DNA of 64,000 nt from Burkholderia sp. L27(2015) (GTDB lineage: Bacteria > Pseudomonadota > Gammaproteobacteria > Burkholderiales > Burkholderiaceae): the NCBI RefSeq assembly GCF_009765705.1, contig NZ_LMUX01000021.1:820312-884311 (forward strand), written 5' to 3'. This document shows positions 15,421 through 23,175 of the stretch, piece by piece. Numbering within the stretch: the first letter of the stretch is position 1; each line of letters starts with the position of its first letter. The translations under genes were made by a program, and so were the position numbers. The notes below the pieces were generated by a model that did not search any database, was not told where the DNA came from, and saw only the letters and a list, made by a program, of their open reading frames with translations.

Positions 15421-16947
15421 TCAGGCGCCCTGTTCCGGCATCGCCTCGCCCGCGATCCGGCTGCGGTCGCGCCCAGCCGATTTTGCCGCATAGAGCGCGC
15501 GGTCCGCGCCGCGTATCAGTAGCTCCGGTTGGCTGGTCCGCGAGGGCGCGTCCACTGCGTCGATGCCGACACTGATGGTGACGATGCCGTAAGGGCTACC
15601 GCCGTGCGTGATCTTGAGCGCCCGAATGCCTCGGCGGATTTTCTCGGCGATCTGCAATGCCGACTCGGTATCCACGTCGGGCAACAACACGCTGATCTCT
15701 TCACCGCCGTAGCGCGCGGCAAGATCCCCGGCGCGGCGCTGCCCCGCCTCTTTGATCACCTTCGCGATGACGCGCAAGCACTCGTCACCCGCCAAGTGAC
15801 CATAGATATCGTTGTACTGTTTGAAATAGTCGATATCGATCATGATGAGCGCCAGCGCGCTTTCGTGGGACACGGCACGGCGGTGCTCACTCGCAAGCGC
15901 AAGATCGAAGCGTCGCCGATTGGCGAGTCCGGTCAAGCTATCCTGCATCGCGAGTTGTTCCAGCGACTGATTAAGCGCCTCCATCGCACCATGTGCCTGA
16001 ACCAGTTGCAGCTCGGCACCGGCGCGCAGTTTGATTTGTGCAATGAGACGCCACCCCACCAACGCCAGCGCAAGCACCAGCGAAATCGCCCCGCAGACAT
16101 GCACGATCGCGCCCGACCACCAGCCGTCCAGTACTTCGTCGCGGCCCAGCGCGACATTGACGAACAAGGGATAGCGCTCCAGATGCTGGAAGCTGTTGAG
16201 TCGCGTCACCCCGTCCAACTCCGAGACCAGAGTGACCGAACCCGCGAACTGCTTGGCGTAGTCACGAAAAGTCGCGGCAGCCGTCACATCTTTGCCGATC
16301 GAGCCGGCCAGCGTTGGGTAACGCAAGACCATGATGCCGGAATTGAACGCGAGCGCGATCGCGCCCTGCCTGCCGATATCGAAACGTTTGTAAAAACGGC
16401 TGAAATAGTCGATGTCGAACGCCGCCGACACCACCCCGGCGAAACTGCCATCGGCGTGGTCGAAGCGCCGGCTCAGCGGGATAACCCATTTCCCCGTACG
16501 CCGACTCTGTACCGGCAGACCGATATGCACTTGGTGGTCAACGTGAGCCCGATGGTATTGGAAGTATTCGCGGTCCGAATTGTTGACGTCCGCATTCTGG
16601 GCACTCATGGAGCTCACGAGCATCCGACCATCTTCGTCGTAGACATCGACGCTCTGGATCTGAGGCAATTCGGCCGGGATCTGCGTGAGCAAACCGCGCA
16701 CGCGCTGCAGCGCGGCCGGCCGGGTGCCATCGCTCTCAATGCGCTCGACCAGTTCGAACAGCACCGTGTCGACTTCTTTAAACGAGTCGTCCGCGTGGTG
16801 CGCAAGCGCCTGGGCCATATTCGAACTGGATACGACTGACGCACGCAAAGCCTCGTCGCGTTCGCTCCAGGCTCGCCACAAGTCCATCGTCATCAGAGAA
16901 AGGCAAACCAGTGCGACGAACACGACGGCGAACGTCGCCGTCGGCAC
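15421..16947 (-). CDS. Membrane-bound diguanylate cyclase with periplasmic sensor domain
   Basis: 508 residues: an N-terminal transmembrane helix (residues ~4-22), a periplasmic Cache-like sensor to about 285, a second helix (VHVCGAISLVLALALVGW), a short coil, and a C-terminal GGDEF domain. The active site reads GGEEI, and an RAGD inhibitory I-site lies five residues before it, so the cyclase should be active and product-inhibited. The GTG at 16947 is the first usable start, yet it leaves almost no cytoplasmic residues before the first helix; open frame continues upstream to a TAA with lysine/arginine-rich codons but no standard start codon. The gene is directly followed by the FUSC gene. Confidence 0.88.
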   Translation of the reverse strand: MPTATFAVVFVALVCLSLMTMDLWRAWSERDEALRASVVSSSNMAQALAHHADDSFKEVDTVLFELVERIESDGTRPAALQRVRGLLTQIPAELPQIQSVDVYDEDGRMLVSSMSAQNADVNNSDREYFQYHRAHVDHQVHIGLPVQSRRTGKWVIPLSRRFDHADGSFAGVVSAAFDIDYFSRFYKRFDIGRQGAIALAFNSGIMVLRYPTLAGSIGKDVTAAATFRDYAKQFAGSVTLVSELDGVTRLNSFQHLERYPLFVNVALGRDEVLDGWWSGAIVHVCGAISLVLALALVGWRLIAQIKLRAGAELQLVQAHGAMEALNQSLEQLAMQDSLTGLANRRRFDLALASEHRRAVSHESALALIMIDIDYFKQYNDIYGHLAGDECLRVIAKVIKEAGQRRAGDLAARYGGEEISVLLPDVDTESALQIAEKIRRGIRALKITHGGSPYGIVTISVGIDAVDAPSRTSQPELLIRGADRALYAAKSAGRDRSRIAGEAMPEQGA

Positions 16948-17361
16948 CGAAGCAACCGCCCGATCGGGTTTGATTTTTTGAGGGATGTCGATGATGTTTA
17001 TCCGACGTGGAACAGGGCGTTACATCCGTCGATTCTACTTGAGCGCGACGCGCTCAGGGCGTTAAAGCGACAGTGCGTACAACGCCTGGAGGTTTTTTTG
17101 GGGTCTTTCGGGGCTTTCGGGTCTTTCCACTCAGCGCGGCACGAAAATAATGGTCCCATATTGACGGCCGGTATTTAGAATTACCGATTGGCTCTGTTTC
17201 GATCAGTACCGCTTCGCTTCAGCCAAAACCGCGATTCTTCGGACGCGCTGTCGCAACTGCGCGGCAATTACCCGGCTGAGGGCTGAAACCACCCGACGCT
17301 GTGGGATAGTACTACCGACGAGTACTAACGATATAGTCAACTTTCCCGGAGCCCTTTGCGC
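16948..17361. other. 414-bp intergenic region with small repeats and an inverted repeat
   Basis: No convincing gene. It holds the inverted repeat GAGCGCG-A-CGCGCTC (17041-17055), a T7 tract at 17093-17099, a three-copy 9-10 bp repeat of the GGGTCTTTC type (17100-17127), and TAGTACT/AGTACTA separated by 7 bp (17307-17327). Both flanking genes are transcribed away from it, so it must carry two promoters, which could not be pinned down. Confidence 0.6.
17307..17327. promoter_or_regulatory. Inverted repeat upstream of the NTF2-like gene
   Basis: TAGTACT and AGTACTA are perfect 7-bp arms with a 7-bp spacer, ending 34 bp before the ATG of the downstream gene. The size and symmetry suit an operator for a dimeric repressor. 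No cognate regulator gene is adjacent. Confidence 0.4.
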
Positions 17362-17835
17362 ATGCCCCACGCCAATTCTGAATTGATTACTCGCTTCTAT
17401 ACGGGTTTTCAGCGCTTGGACCCGCAGGTCATGGCGTCCTGCTACGGCGAAGACGTGCAGTTCAGCGATCCCGTATTCGGTACCTTGCACGGCCCGCAGG
17501 CGACGGACATGTGGCGCATGCTGGTGCGGCGTGCACAGGATTTTTCGCTCACGTTCGACGGCGTCACCGCTGATGAAACAACCGGGCGCGCGCATTGGAC
17601 CGCCCGTTACACCTTTAGCCAGACTGGACGCACGGTGGTGAATAGCATCGAGGCCCGCTTTGTATTTCGTGACGGCCTCATCGTCGAACATCGCGACAGT
17701 TTCAGCCTGTGGAAATGGGCGGCCCAGGCGCTGGGTCTGAAGGGGTATTTGCTGGGCTGGACACCGTTCATGCAAGTGGCGATCGGGCGCCAGGCGAGGA
17801 AAGGTCTGGACGCCTATCGTGCGTCGCATTCGTAG
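17362..17835 (+). CDS. Nuclear transport factor 2/SnoaL-like protein
   Basis: A 157-residue single-domain cone-shaped alpha+beta barrel of the NTF2-like superfamily. The start ELITRFYTGFQRLD, then CYGEDVQFSDPVFGTLHG, then the FRDGLIVEHRDSFSLWKWAAQALG end match family members annotated as nuclear transport factor 2 family. These range from isomerases and dehydratases to non-catalytic binding proteins, so no reaction is assigned. The ATG at 17362 has GGAG 10 bp upstream; a TTG two codons earlier is less likely. It is monocistronic and faces arsC across a 13-bp tandem repeat. Confidence 0.85.
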   Translation: MPHANSELITRFYTGFQRLDPQVMASCYGEDVQFSDPVFGTLHGPQATDMWRMLVRRAQDFSLTFDGVTADETTGRAHWTARYTFSQTGRTVVNSIEARFVFRDGLIVEHRDSFSLWKWAAQALGLKGYLLGWTPFMQVAIGRQARKGLDAYRASHS

Positions 17836-17873
17836 CTGCCGGTGCACAGGGGCGCCGGCGTGCACACTCCCGC

Positions 17874-17966
17874 AGGACGCCGCATGGGGTACGCCACATG
17901 TAGGACGCCCGTTTGGGACGCCCATTGGGGACGTCCATGCGGGACGGCCACGTGGGACGCTCACGC
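17874..17966. repeat. 13-bp tandem repeat array between convergent genes
   Basis: About seven degenerate units with consensus GGGACGCCCATGY, for example at 17902, 17915, 17928, 17941 and 17954, all 13 bp long; one unit at 17887 is 15 bp. The unit GGGACGGCC (17941-17949) can pair perfectly with GGCCGTCCC just after the array (17967-17975), forming a 9-bp stem with a 17-nt loop, so the array may also end transcription. Confidence 0.85.
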
Positions 17967-17990
17967 GGCCGTCCCGCGCGCCTAAGCTCC

Positions 17991-18341
17991 TTACGGCAGA
18001 ATCTCGTTCAGCCGTTCGGCCGGACGACATAAACGTACACCGCGCGGTGTCACCACAAACGGCCGGTTCATCAGCTCTGGATGAGCCTCCATCGCATCAA
18101 GCAGTTGCGCATCGCTCAACGTCGTGTCAGCCAGCCCCAATTCGACATACAAATCGCCCTTGTCGCGCATCGCCTCGCGCACGCTCAGGCCGGCGCGAGC
18201 GATCAAATCGGCCAGCACGGCTCGATCGGGCGGCGTCTTCAAATATTCGACGATTTGCGGTTCGATGCCGGCCGCGCGAATCGCGGCGAGTGTGTTGCGC
18301 GACGTTCCGCATCCGGGGTTGTGATAGATCGTGACGTTCAT
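17991..18341 (-). CDS. arsC: Arsenate reductase, glutaredoxin-dependent (ArsC family)
   Basis: 116 residues with a thioredoxin fold. The catalytic motif NPGCGTSRN places the redox cysteine at C11, and the C-terminal RPFVVTPRGVRLCRP segment carries the arginines that bind arsenate in this family. It reduces arsenate to arsenite using glutathione and glutaredoxin. Length agrees with chromosomal ArsC homologues that stand alone; no arsB, arsR or acr3 is next to it. The CopD-like gene upstream, 49 bp away on the same strand, may share a transcript. Confidence 0.92.
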   Translation of the reverse strand: MNVTIYHNPGCGTSRNTLAAIRAAGIEPQIVEYLKTPPDRAVLADLIARAGLSVREAMRDKGDLYVELGLADTTLSDAQLLDAMEAHPELMNRPFVVTPRGVRLCRPAERLNEILP

Positions 18342-18390
18342 GATGGCTCTCGGTACAGGTAGTTGGGACGTGCGGCTCGCGCGATCCGTC

Positions 18391-19386
18391 TTAGCCGACC
18401 GGCGCGCTTTGGCTCAGCCACGCCGCGCTGACCAGCACGGCGACCATCAGCAGCGCCTCGATGGAAATAATACGCGATACCCTCTGATACAACGCGGCAT
18501 AGCGATCCTCGCGCTCCCATGGCAACGTGACTGCAGCATCTTCGCGGTTGAATCTGGGCAAGTACACGAAGCGGTTGAGCGCGCCGCAAGCGATCGCCAA
18601 GACGATGAGCGCCAGTTTGAATTCGAGGATGTGCCCCCACGTGGTCTGGGTAAGACCGCCCCAAAGCGCATCGGTGCGGGCGCCCAGGCCGCGCCAGGCA
18701 TTGAACGTTCCACTGGCGAGTACCAGCAGCAGCGCGGCCGAGGCACTATTGGACAGTCCACGCAGATACGCCTGCCGCGCCTGCAGCCGCGCGTGTTGCC
18801 GGAACGTCGGCAGCACGCACAGCGCCGACACGATGACAAGGCCGGTCCACGCAGCCGTTGCGCACAAATGTACCCAGTGCACCCATTCGCTCAGCGACAA
18901 GTCGCCGCCGTCGGCTGCGTGACTGGTCGCGGCCTTGGCCCAGGCCAGTACGCCCGCGCATAAGCTCGCCATGACCCAGCCGACGGAGCCCGACTGCAGA
19001 CCCTGCCGCCCTCGCCGCACCCCTTGCACACGCGCTGCCAGCAGGGCGCAGCCGAAGCCGGCAGTGGCCACGAAGCCTATCGCCCAGGCCAGGCCGAAAT
19101 GCGTTTCGCTCAGCACTAACCCCAGTTGCTCGGGCACCTGGCCCAAGCCTAGGCCGGTCATCAACGCAGTCTGCAGGTACAGCAGCAGGATTTCGCCCAA
19201 TAGCAGGAATACGGCGGCGGTCTCGGCCACCCGGCGCACCGCGACACGTGCAAACTGCTGGGCGCGGTCAGTATCATCCAACGCACTGCTCGCCAACAGC
19301 GTGCCGACCAATAGGGCGTAGGCCAGGTCGAGTCCGCCCTTGAGAAAAATCGACAAAGCCAGTAGTGCGTTAGTGTACGAGTCCAT
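18391..19386 (-). CDS. CopD family copper resistance membrane protein
   Basis: About 331 residues with eight or more hydrophobic helices, including LALSIFLKGGLDLAYALLVG, LGLAWAIGFVATAGFGCALLA-like and KLALIVLAIACGALNRFVY. The C-terminal half has the WVHWVHLCATAAWTGLVIVS pattern and an NRFVYLPRF segment characteristic of CopD/PcoD inner-membrane proteins involved in copper entry or export. ATG 19386 is preferred over GTG 19392. No copA, copB or copC partner is adjacent. Function in copper handling is a family-level inference. Confidence 0.82.
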   Translation of the reverse strand: MDSYTNALLALSIFLKGGLDLAYALLVGTLLASSALDDTDRAQQFARVAVRRVAETAAVFLLLGEILLLYLQTALMTGLGLGQVPEQLGLVLSETHFGLAWAIGFVATAGFGCALLAARVQGVRRGRQGLQSGSVGWVMASLCAGVLAWAKAATSHAADGGDLSLSEWVHWVHLCATAAWTGLVIVSALCVLPTFRQHARLQARQAYLRGLSNSASAALLLVLASGTFNAWRGLGARTDALWGGLTQTTWGHILEFKLALIVLAIACGALNRFVYLPRFNREDAAVTLPWEREDRYAALYQRVSRIISIEALLMVAVLVSAAWLSQSAPVG

Positions 19387-20011
19387 CAGCACGGCCCGCT
19401 TTGAGATGCGGTTGACGGCGCGCGATGGCGCGCTTGGGGGGAAACCGGACGAGCGGCTGGCTGAAAGACTGGCATAGGGATTTAATGGCCTCGGGCCCCG
19501 GTAAGGATGCGCACAAGCGGTATTGGCCTGTCAGGATTCGTATTGTAGGGTGCGCAACCCGGGAGGGTAAGGTGCGGGAAAGGCGCTGGGGTCTGGCACG
19601 CCCCTTCAGCGAATGACGCTACCATGTCACTCTACAGAGTCTTGCTACCGAATCAGGCTGCCCGATCGCCACCTGAGCGCACACTCAAAGAGAACACGGT
19701 TCGCGGCGCTTCCGGTTATGCGACATAATGCCGCAGTAGGTGTCAGACTGCAGATTGCGTTTAGATGGCGTTAAAAAAGCCACGCGATGCAGATAAAAAA
19801 AGCGCGACGCAGATATTAAAGCGATGTATAACGCCAGCAGGCTGGCATGGCATGCGCCTTTGCCCGCGTTGACGGGCTTTTCAGACGATTTGTATTGCGG
19901 CTTAAATGGATATCATCACAAGACGATGATAAAATTCAAGGTTGCAGTGTAGTCTGCGCTTGTTTGCACCTGCCCCGGTTTCCGGTGTATTTGACAGGGT
20001 TTCCGTTTTCG
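19387..20011. other. ~625-bp intergenic region with possible small RNA 3' end
   Basis: No convincing protein-coding gene; a 63-codon open frame at 19425-19616 has no recognisable family. The left end must carry the CopD-gene promoter. The right half becomes A/T-rich, with A-tracts at 19775 and 19795, the inverted repeat GCCAGC-AG-GCTGGC (19833-19846) and a terminator-like hairpin at 19862-19881. A terminator with no gene upstream suggests a small RNA. Confidence 0.5.
19862..19881 (+). terminator. Intrinsic terminator-like hairpin without an upstream gene
   Basis: GCCCG, loop CGTTGA, CGGGC, then TTTT. The stem is short (5 bp) but followed directly by a T-run. It lies 130 bp upstream of the cytochrome gene and could end a small RNA or act as a leader attenuator. 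Confidence 0.45.
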
Positions 20012-20761
20012 ATGGAGTCACGCGTGTTTAACCAACGCATTCACAGACGCAGTTTCAGGCCCTTGCTGGCCATTTTGGTCAGCGGCGCGGCATTTTTCGG
20101 TGCCGTGCAATCCTCGCAAGCACAAACGGATGTGAAAACTCCGGATAACATGGCTGCTCACGTTCAGGCGTGTGCTGCATGCCATGGCGCGCAGGGCGAA
20201 GGGACCAGCAGCGATTACTTCCCGCGGCTGGCTGGCAAGCCCGCAGGTTATTTATACAATCAGCTGCTCAGTTTCCGCGAAGGTCATCGCACGTATCCGC
20301 CGATGAACTACCTGACCACCTACATGAGCGACGATTTTCTTCATCAGATCGCCAACTACTATGCGTCTCTGCGCATTCCGGCGTCCGCAGGCGAAAAGTC
20401 CACGGCTTCGAGCGCAGTGCTTGCCCGCGGCCAGGACATCGTGCTGCATGGCGACGCGGCACGCGGTGTGCCGGCTTGCGCGGCCTGCCACGGCGCTTCG
20501 CTCAACGGCATGCAACCGGCCGTTCCGGGTTTGCTCGGCTTGCATAGCGCGTACATCAGCGCGCAACTGGGTGCCTGGCGCGCCGGCAACCGTCAGTCCG
20601 CCGAGCCTGATTGCATGCACATGATCGCCACCAAATTGTCAGACGCAGACGTGAACGCAGTGGCCAGTTGGCTATCTTCGCAAGCGCCGGCGCAAAACGC
20701 AGCACCCGCCCCGGCCGGCTCGCTGAAAATGCCCCTCGCCTGCGGTAGCGAGCAACAGTAA
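20012..20761 (+). CDS. Periplasmic dihaem cytochrome c
   Basis: 249 residues with a signal peptide (basic RIHRRS then a hydrophobic stretch, cleavage near SQA-QT around residue 37) and two c-type haem sites, both CAACH, at about 54-58 and 156-160. The two-domain layout resembles cytochrome c4 or c553-type electron carriers, with methionines in each half available as sixth ligands. The ATG at 20012 gives the signal peptide directly at the N-terminus; a much longer frame from 19847 lacks sense. It is 91 bp upstream of a trihaem cytochrome, and the pair probably passes electrons from a periplasmic dehydrogenase to the oxidase. Confidence 0.9.
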   Translation: MESRVFNQRIHRRSFRPLLAILVSGAAFFGAVQSSQAQTDVKTPDNMAAHVQACAACHGAQGEGTSSDYFPRLAGKPAGYLYNQLLSFREGHRTYPPMNYLTTYMSDDFLHQIANYYASLRIPASAGEKSTASSAVLARGQDIVLHGDAARGVPACAACHGASLNGMQPAVPGLLGLHSAYISAQLGAWRAGNRQSAEPDCMHMIATKLSDADVNAVASWLSSQAPAQNAAPAPAGSLKMPLACGSEQQ

Positions 20762-20852
20762 GCGACGCGAGTCCTGAAATGGCCCAACACATGGCCCAGG
20801 ACTCACGCGGTGGCCCCAAGTCAGCGGCCCTAAGTCGGTCAAGGAGAAATTG

Positions 20853-22166
20853 ATGCAACGCAAAACCCTGTTCGCCGTGTCGGCAGCCGTCATCGTCGCG
20901 GCAGCAGCCATGGTGCCCGTATTCTGGTCCTCGAATCCGTCGATGGGCGGCGTGGCGGTCGCGGCAACCGAAGCGGCAAGTCCCACCGCCGTCAGCCCCG
21001 CCGATTTGATCAAGCGCGGTGAATACCTCGCGCACGCGGGCGACTGTATCGCCTGTCACACGGTGCGAGGCGGTCAGCCTTACGCCGGCGGTTACGCGCT
21101 GCCCACGCCGTTCGGCACGCTCTATTCGCCGAACCTGACGCCGGATAAAGAAACCGGCCTGGGCACCTGGACCTCCGACGATTTCTATACAGCGATGCAT
21201 ACCGGCCACGCGAAGGACGGCAGCTTCCTGTACCCCGCCTTCCCGTACACCAGCTATACCAAGGTGACGCGCGCCGATACCGATGCCATCTTTGCGTACC
21301 TCCAGTCGATTCCGCCTATCCATCGGCCGAATACCGAGAACGCGATGCCGTTCCCGTTCAATATCCGCATGTCGCTGATGGGCTGGCAGATCATGTTCCT
21401 GCGCAAGGGCGAATATCAGCCGGACAACACCAAGTCGGTCGAGTGGAACCGCGGTGCTTATCTGGTTGAAGGCCTCGGTCACTGCGCCATGTGCCACACC
21501 AGCATCAACCCATTGGGCGGCCCGATCAACGGTTCGGCGTTTGCCGGCGGACTGATCCCGTTGCAGAACTGGTATGCGCCTTCGCTGACTTCCGACAAGG
21601 AACTCGGCATCGGTGACTGGTCGGTGCAAGATCTGGCCGATTTCATGAAGAAGGGCGTGTCGAGCAAGGGCGCAGTGTACGGTCCGATGTCGTCGGTGGT
21701 GCATGAAAGCCTGCAATACCTGTCCGACGACGACGTCCGCGCGATGGCGGTGTACCTGAAGGCGCTTCCGCAAAAAGATCCGGCTCCGAGCCATCTGCAA
21801 CTTGAAGTCTCGGATGAATTCGGCAAGCAATTGCTGCGCGAAGGCGAACACGTTTATGTGGCGCAATGTGCAACCTGCCACCAGGCAAACGGTGCGGGCA
21901 CGCCGCCGAACTACCCGCCGCTGGCGCAGAACAAGTCGATTGTGATGGATAATTCGTTCAATGCGATCCGCATCGTGCTCAACGGCGGTTACCCGCCGTC
22001 CACGGGCGGCAACCCGAGCCCGGTCGGCATGCCGCCGTTCGCGCAAGCGTTGTCGGATCGCGAAGTCGCTGCAGTCGTCACGTATGTCCGCCACTCGTGG
22101 GGTAATAACGCGAGCGCCGTCTCGCCGCAGCAAGTCAGCGAGCTGCGCTCGACCCCGATGGATTGA
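20853..22166 (+). CDS. Trihaem cytochrome c, alcohol/gluconate dehydrogenase-type cytochrome subunit
   Basis: 437 residues with an N-terminal hydrophobic export signal and three haem-attachment motifs: CIACH (65-69), CAMCH (211-215) and CATCH (339-343). Spacing and the conserved PYAGGYALPTPFGTLYSPNLTPD segment are diagnostic of the cytochrome subunit of membrane-bound flavin or quinoprotein alcohol, gluconate and sorbitol dehydrogenases. ATG 20853 has AAGGAG 6 bp upstream. The catalytic large subunit and the small subunit that normally accompany it are missing here, so it either partners a distant dehydrogenase or acts as an independent electron carrier. Confidence 0.9.
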   Translation: MQRKTLFAVSAAVIVAAAAMVPVFWSSNPSMGGVAVAATEAASPTAVSPADLIKRGEYLAHAGDCIACHTVRGGQPYAGGYALPTPFGTLYSPNLTPDKETGLGTWTSDDFYTAMHTGHAKDGSFLYPAFPYTSYTKVTRADTDAIFAYLQSIPPIHRPNTENAMPFPFNIRMSLMGWQIMFLRKGEYQPDNTKSVEWNRGAYLVEGLGHCAMCHTSINPLGGPINGSAFAGGLIPLQNWYAPSLTSDKELGIGDWSVQDLADFMKKGVSSKGAVYGPMSSVVHESLQYLSDDDVRAMAVYLKALPQKDPAPSHLQLEVSDEFGKQLLREGEHVYVAQCATCHQANGAGTPPNYPPLAQNKSIVMDNSFNAIRIVLNGGYPPSTGGNPSPVGMPPFAQALSDREVAAVVTYVRHSWGNNASAVSPQQVSELRSTPMD

Positions 22167-22214
22167 GCACGATCTTTAATCGGATTCGCGTTCTTTGAAG
22201 TTGATTTAGAGTCG

Positions 22215-22258
22215 GACGGCGCCGCGCGTGTATCACGCTGGCGCCGTCTGCATTTTGT
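22215..22258 (+). terminator. Terminator after the cytochrome c pair
   Basis: GACGGCGCC (22215-22223) pairs with GGCGCCGTC (22240-22248), and an inner GCGTG/CACGC helix closes on TAT. The tail TGCATTTTG is T-rich. It lies 49 bp after the cytochrome stop codon. Confidence 0.75.
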
Positions 22259-22289
22259 AGCGACGTTTTTTGTTCCGGGGCCCACCCTC

Positions 22290-22911
22290 TTGTTTGCTGG
22301 CGAACGCTTAAACAGTGCAACCCATCTGATCGGCGCGCTGCTGTCTGTCGCGGCACTGGTCACGCTGGTGCTGCTCGCGTCGCACGAGCACGATGCCTGG
22401 AAGATCGTCAGCTTCAGTCTGTACGGGGCGATGCTGGTTGTGTTATACAGTATCTCGACGCTATACCATCTCACCCGGGGCCGCACCAAGGCCATCCTCC
22501 AGAAGTGCGACTATGCGGCGATTTATCTACTGATCGCCGGAAGTTACACACCGTTCGCTCTAGTTACACTGCACGGCCCTTGGGGTTGGTCGCTGTTCGG
22601 GATCATCTGGGGCTTGGCGCTCTTCGGCATCGTCCAGGAATTGACACTAGGGCGGCGCACCCGAGCGGTCTCGATGGTGCTATATGTATTGATGGGATGG
22701 CTGGCATTGATCGCTGCCCGCCCATTGCTGGCAGCCTTGCCGCCGGCTGGCACCGCCTGGTTGCTTGCGGGCGGGCTGGTGTACAGCGCAGGGATTTATT
22801 TTTTTTTTTATCAACGACGAACGGATACGCCATGGGCACGGCATCTGGCATCTGTTTGTCCTCGCAGGAAGCTTGTGCCAGTTTGTGAGCATCGTGCGGT
22901 ACGTCGCTTGA
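22290..22911 (+). pseudogene. Hemolysin III family membrane protein, frameshifted at a T11 tract
   Basis: The frame opens with TTG 22290 (peptide FAGERLNSATHLIG) and matches the HlyIII/YqfA/PAQR-like family for about 172 residues: seven hydrophobic helices with the conserved STLYH, GSYTPF and VYSAGIYFF segments. At a run of eleven Ts (22799-22809) the frame is lost. In the shifted frame from 22810 the family C-terminus continues, INDERIRHGHGIWHLFVLAGS and on to a stop at 22909-22911, giving a ~206-residue protein of family size if one T is removed. Without correction the frame runs on to 23186 with unrelated residues. It could be a sequencing error, a phase-variable switch, slippage decoding, or a young pseudogene. 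Confidence 0.88.
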
Positions 22912-23175
22912 CCTTACGCGAGCGCCGCAACGGTTACATCGCGCAGTTGCCATTTGGCGTACTGATTTGGCGTGCTGCGCTAAGCATAGGCACAGGCAGG
23001 GTGTGGACGGCGTGCGGCGTGAATAACACGCCACGGCCCGCATTCATTCCTGTCACGGTTTGTCTTCATCATGGTCCGCCTTCAGTCAGCGGCCCCACGC
23101 CACTTAGGCACCTCCCATCTGCTCATGACTGGCGCCCTCGCGGCGACGGGCAGCTACTACTTAATAAGAGAATTC

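Noticed and set aside
17874..17966. The 13-bp array considered as a CRISPR-like element
   Set aside because: Units are directly abutting without unique spacers and too short; no cas genes are nearby.
19425..19616. A 63-codon plus-strand frame between the CopD-like gene and the cytochrome genes
   Set aside because: No conserved motif, no ribosome-binding site, and Arg/Gly/Trp-rich composition typical of random high-GC frames.
20556..22133. A 525-codon open frame on the minus strand opposite the cytochrome c genes
   Set aside because: It is antisense to a clear trihaem cytochrome with CxxCH motifs and signal peptide; composition is His/Arg-rich as expected from the complement of high-GC coding sequence, with no family motif.
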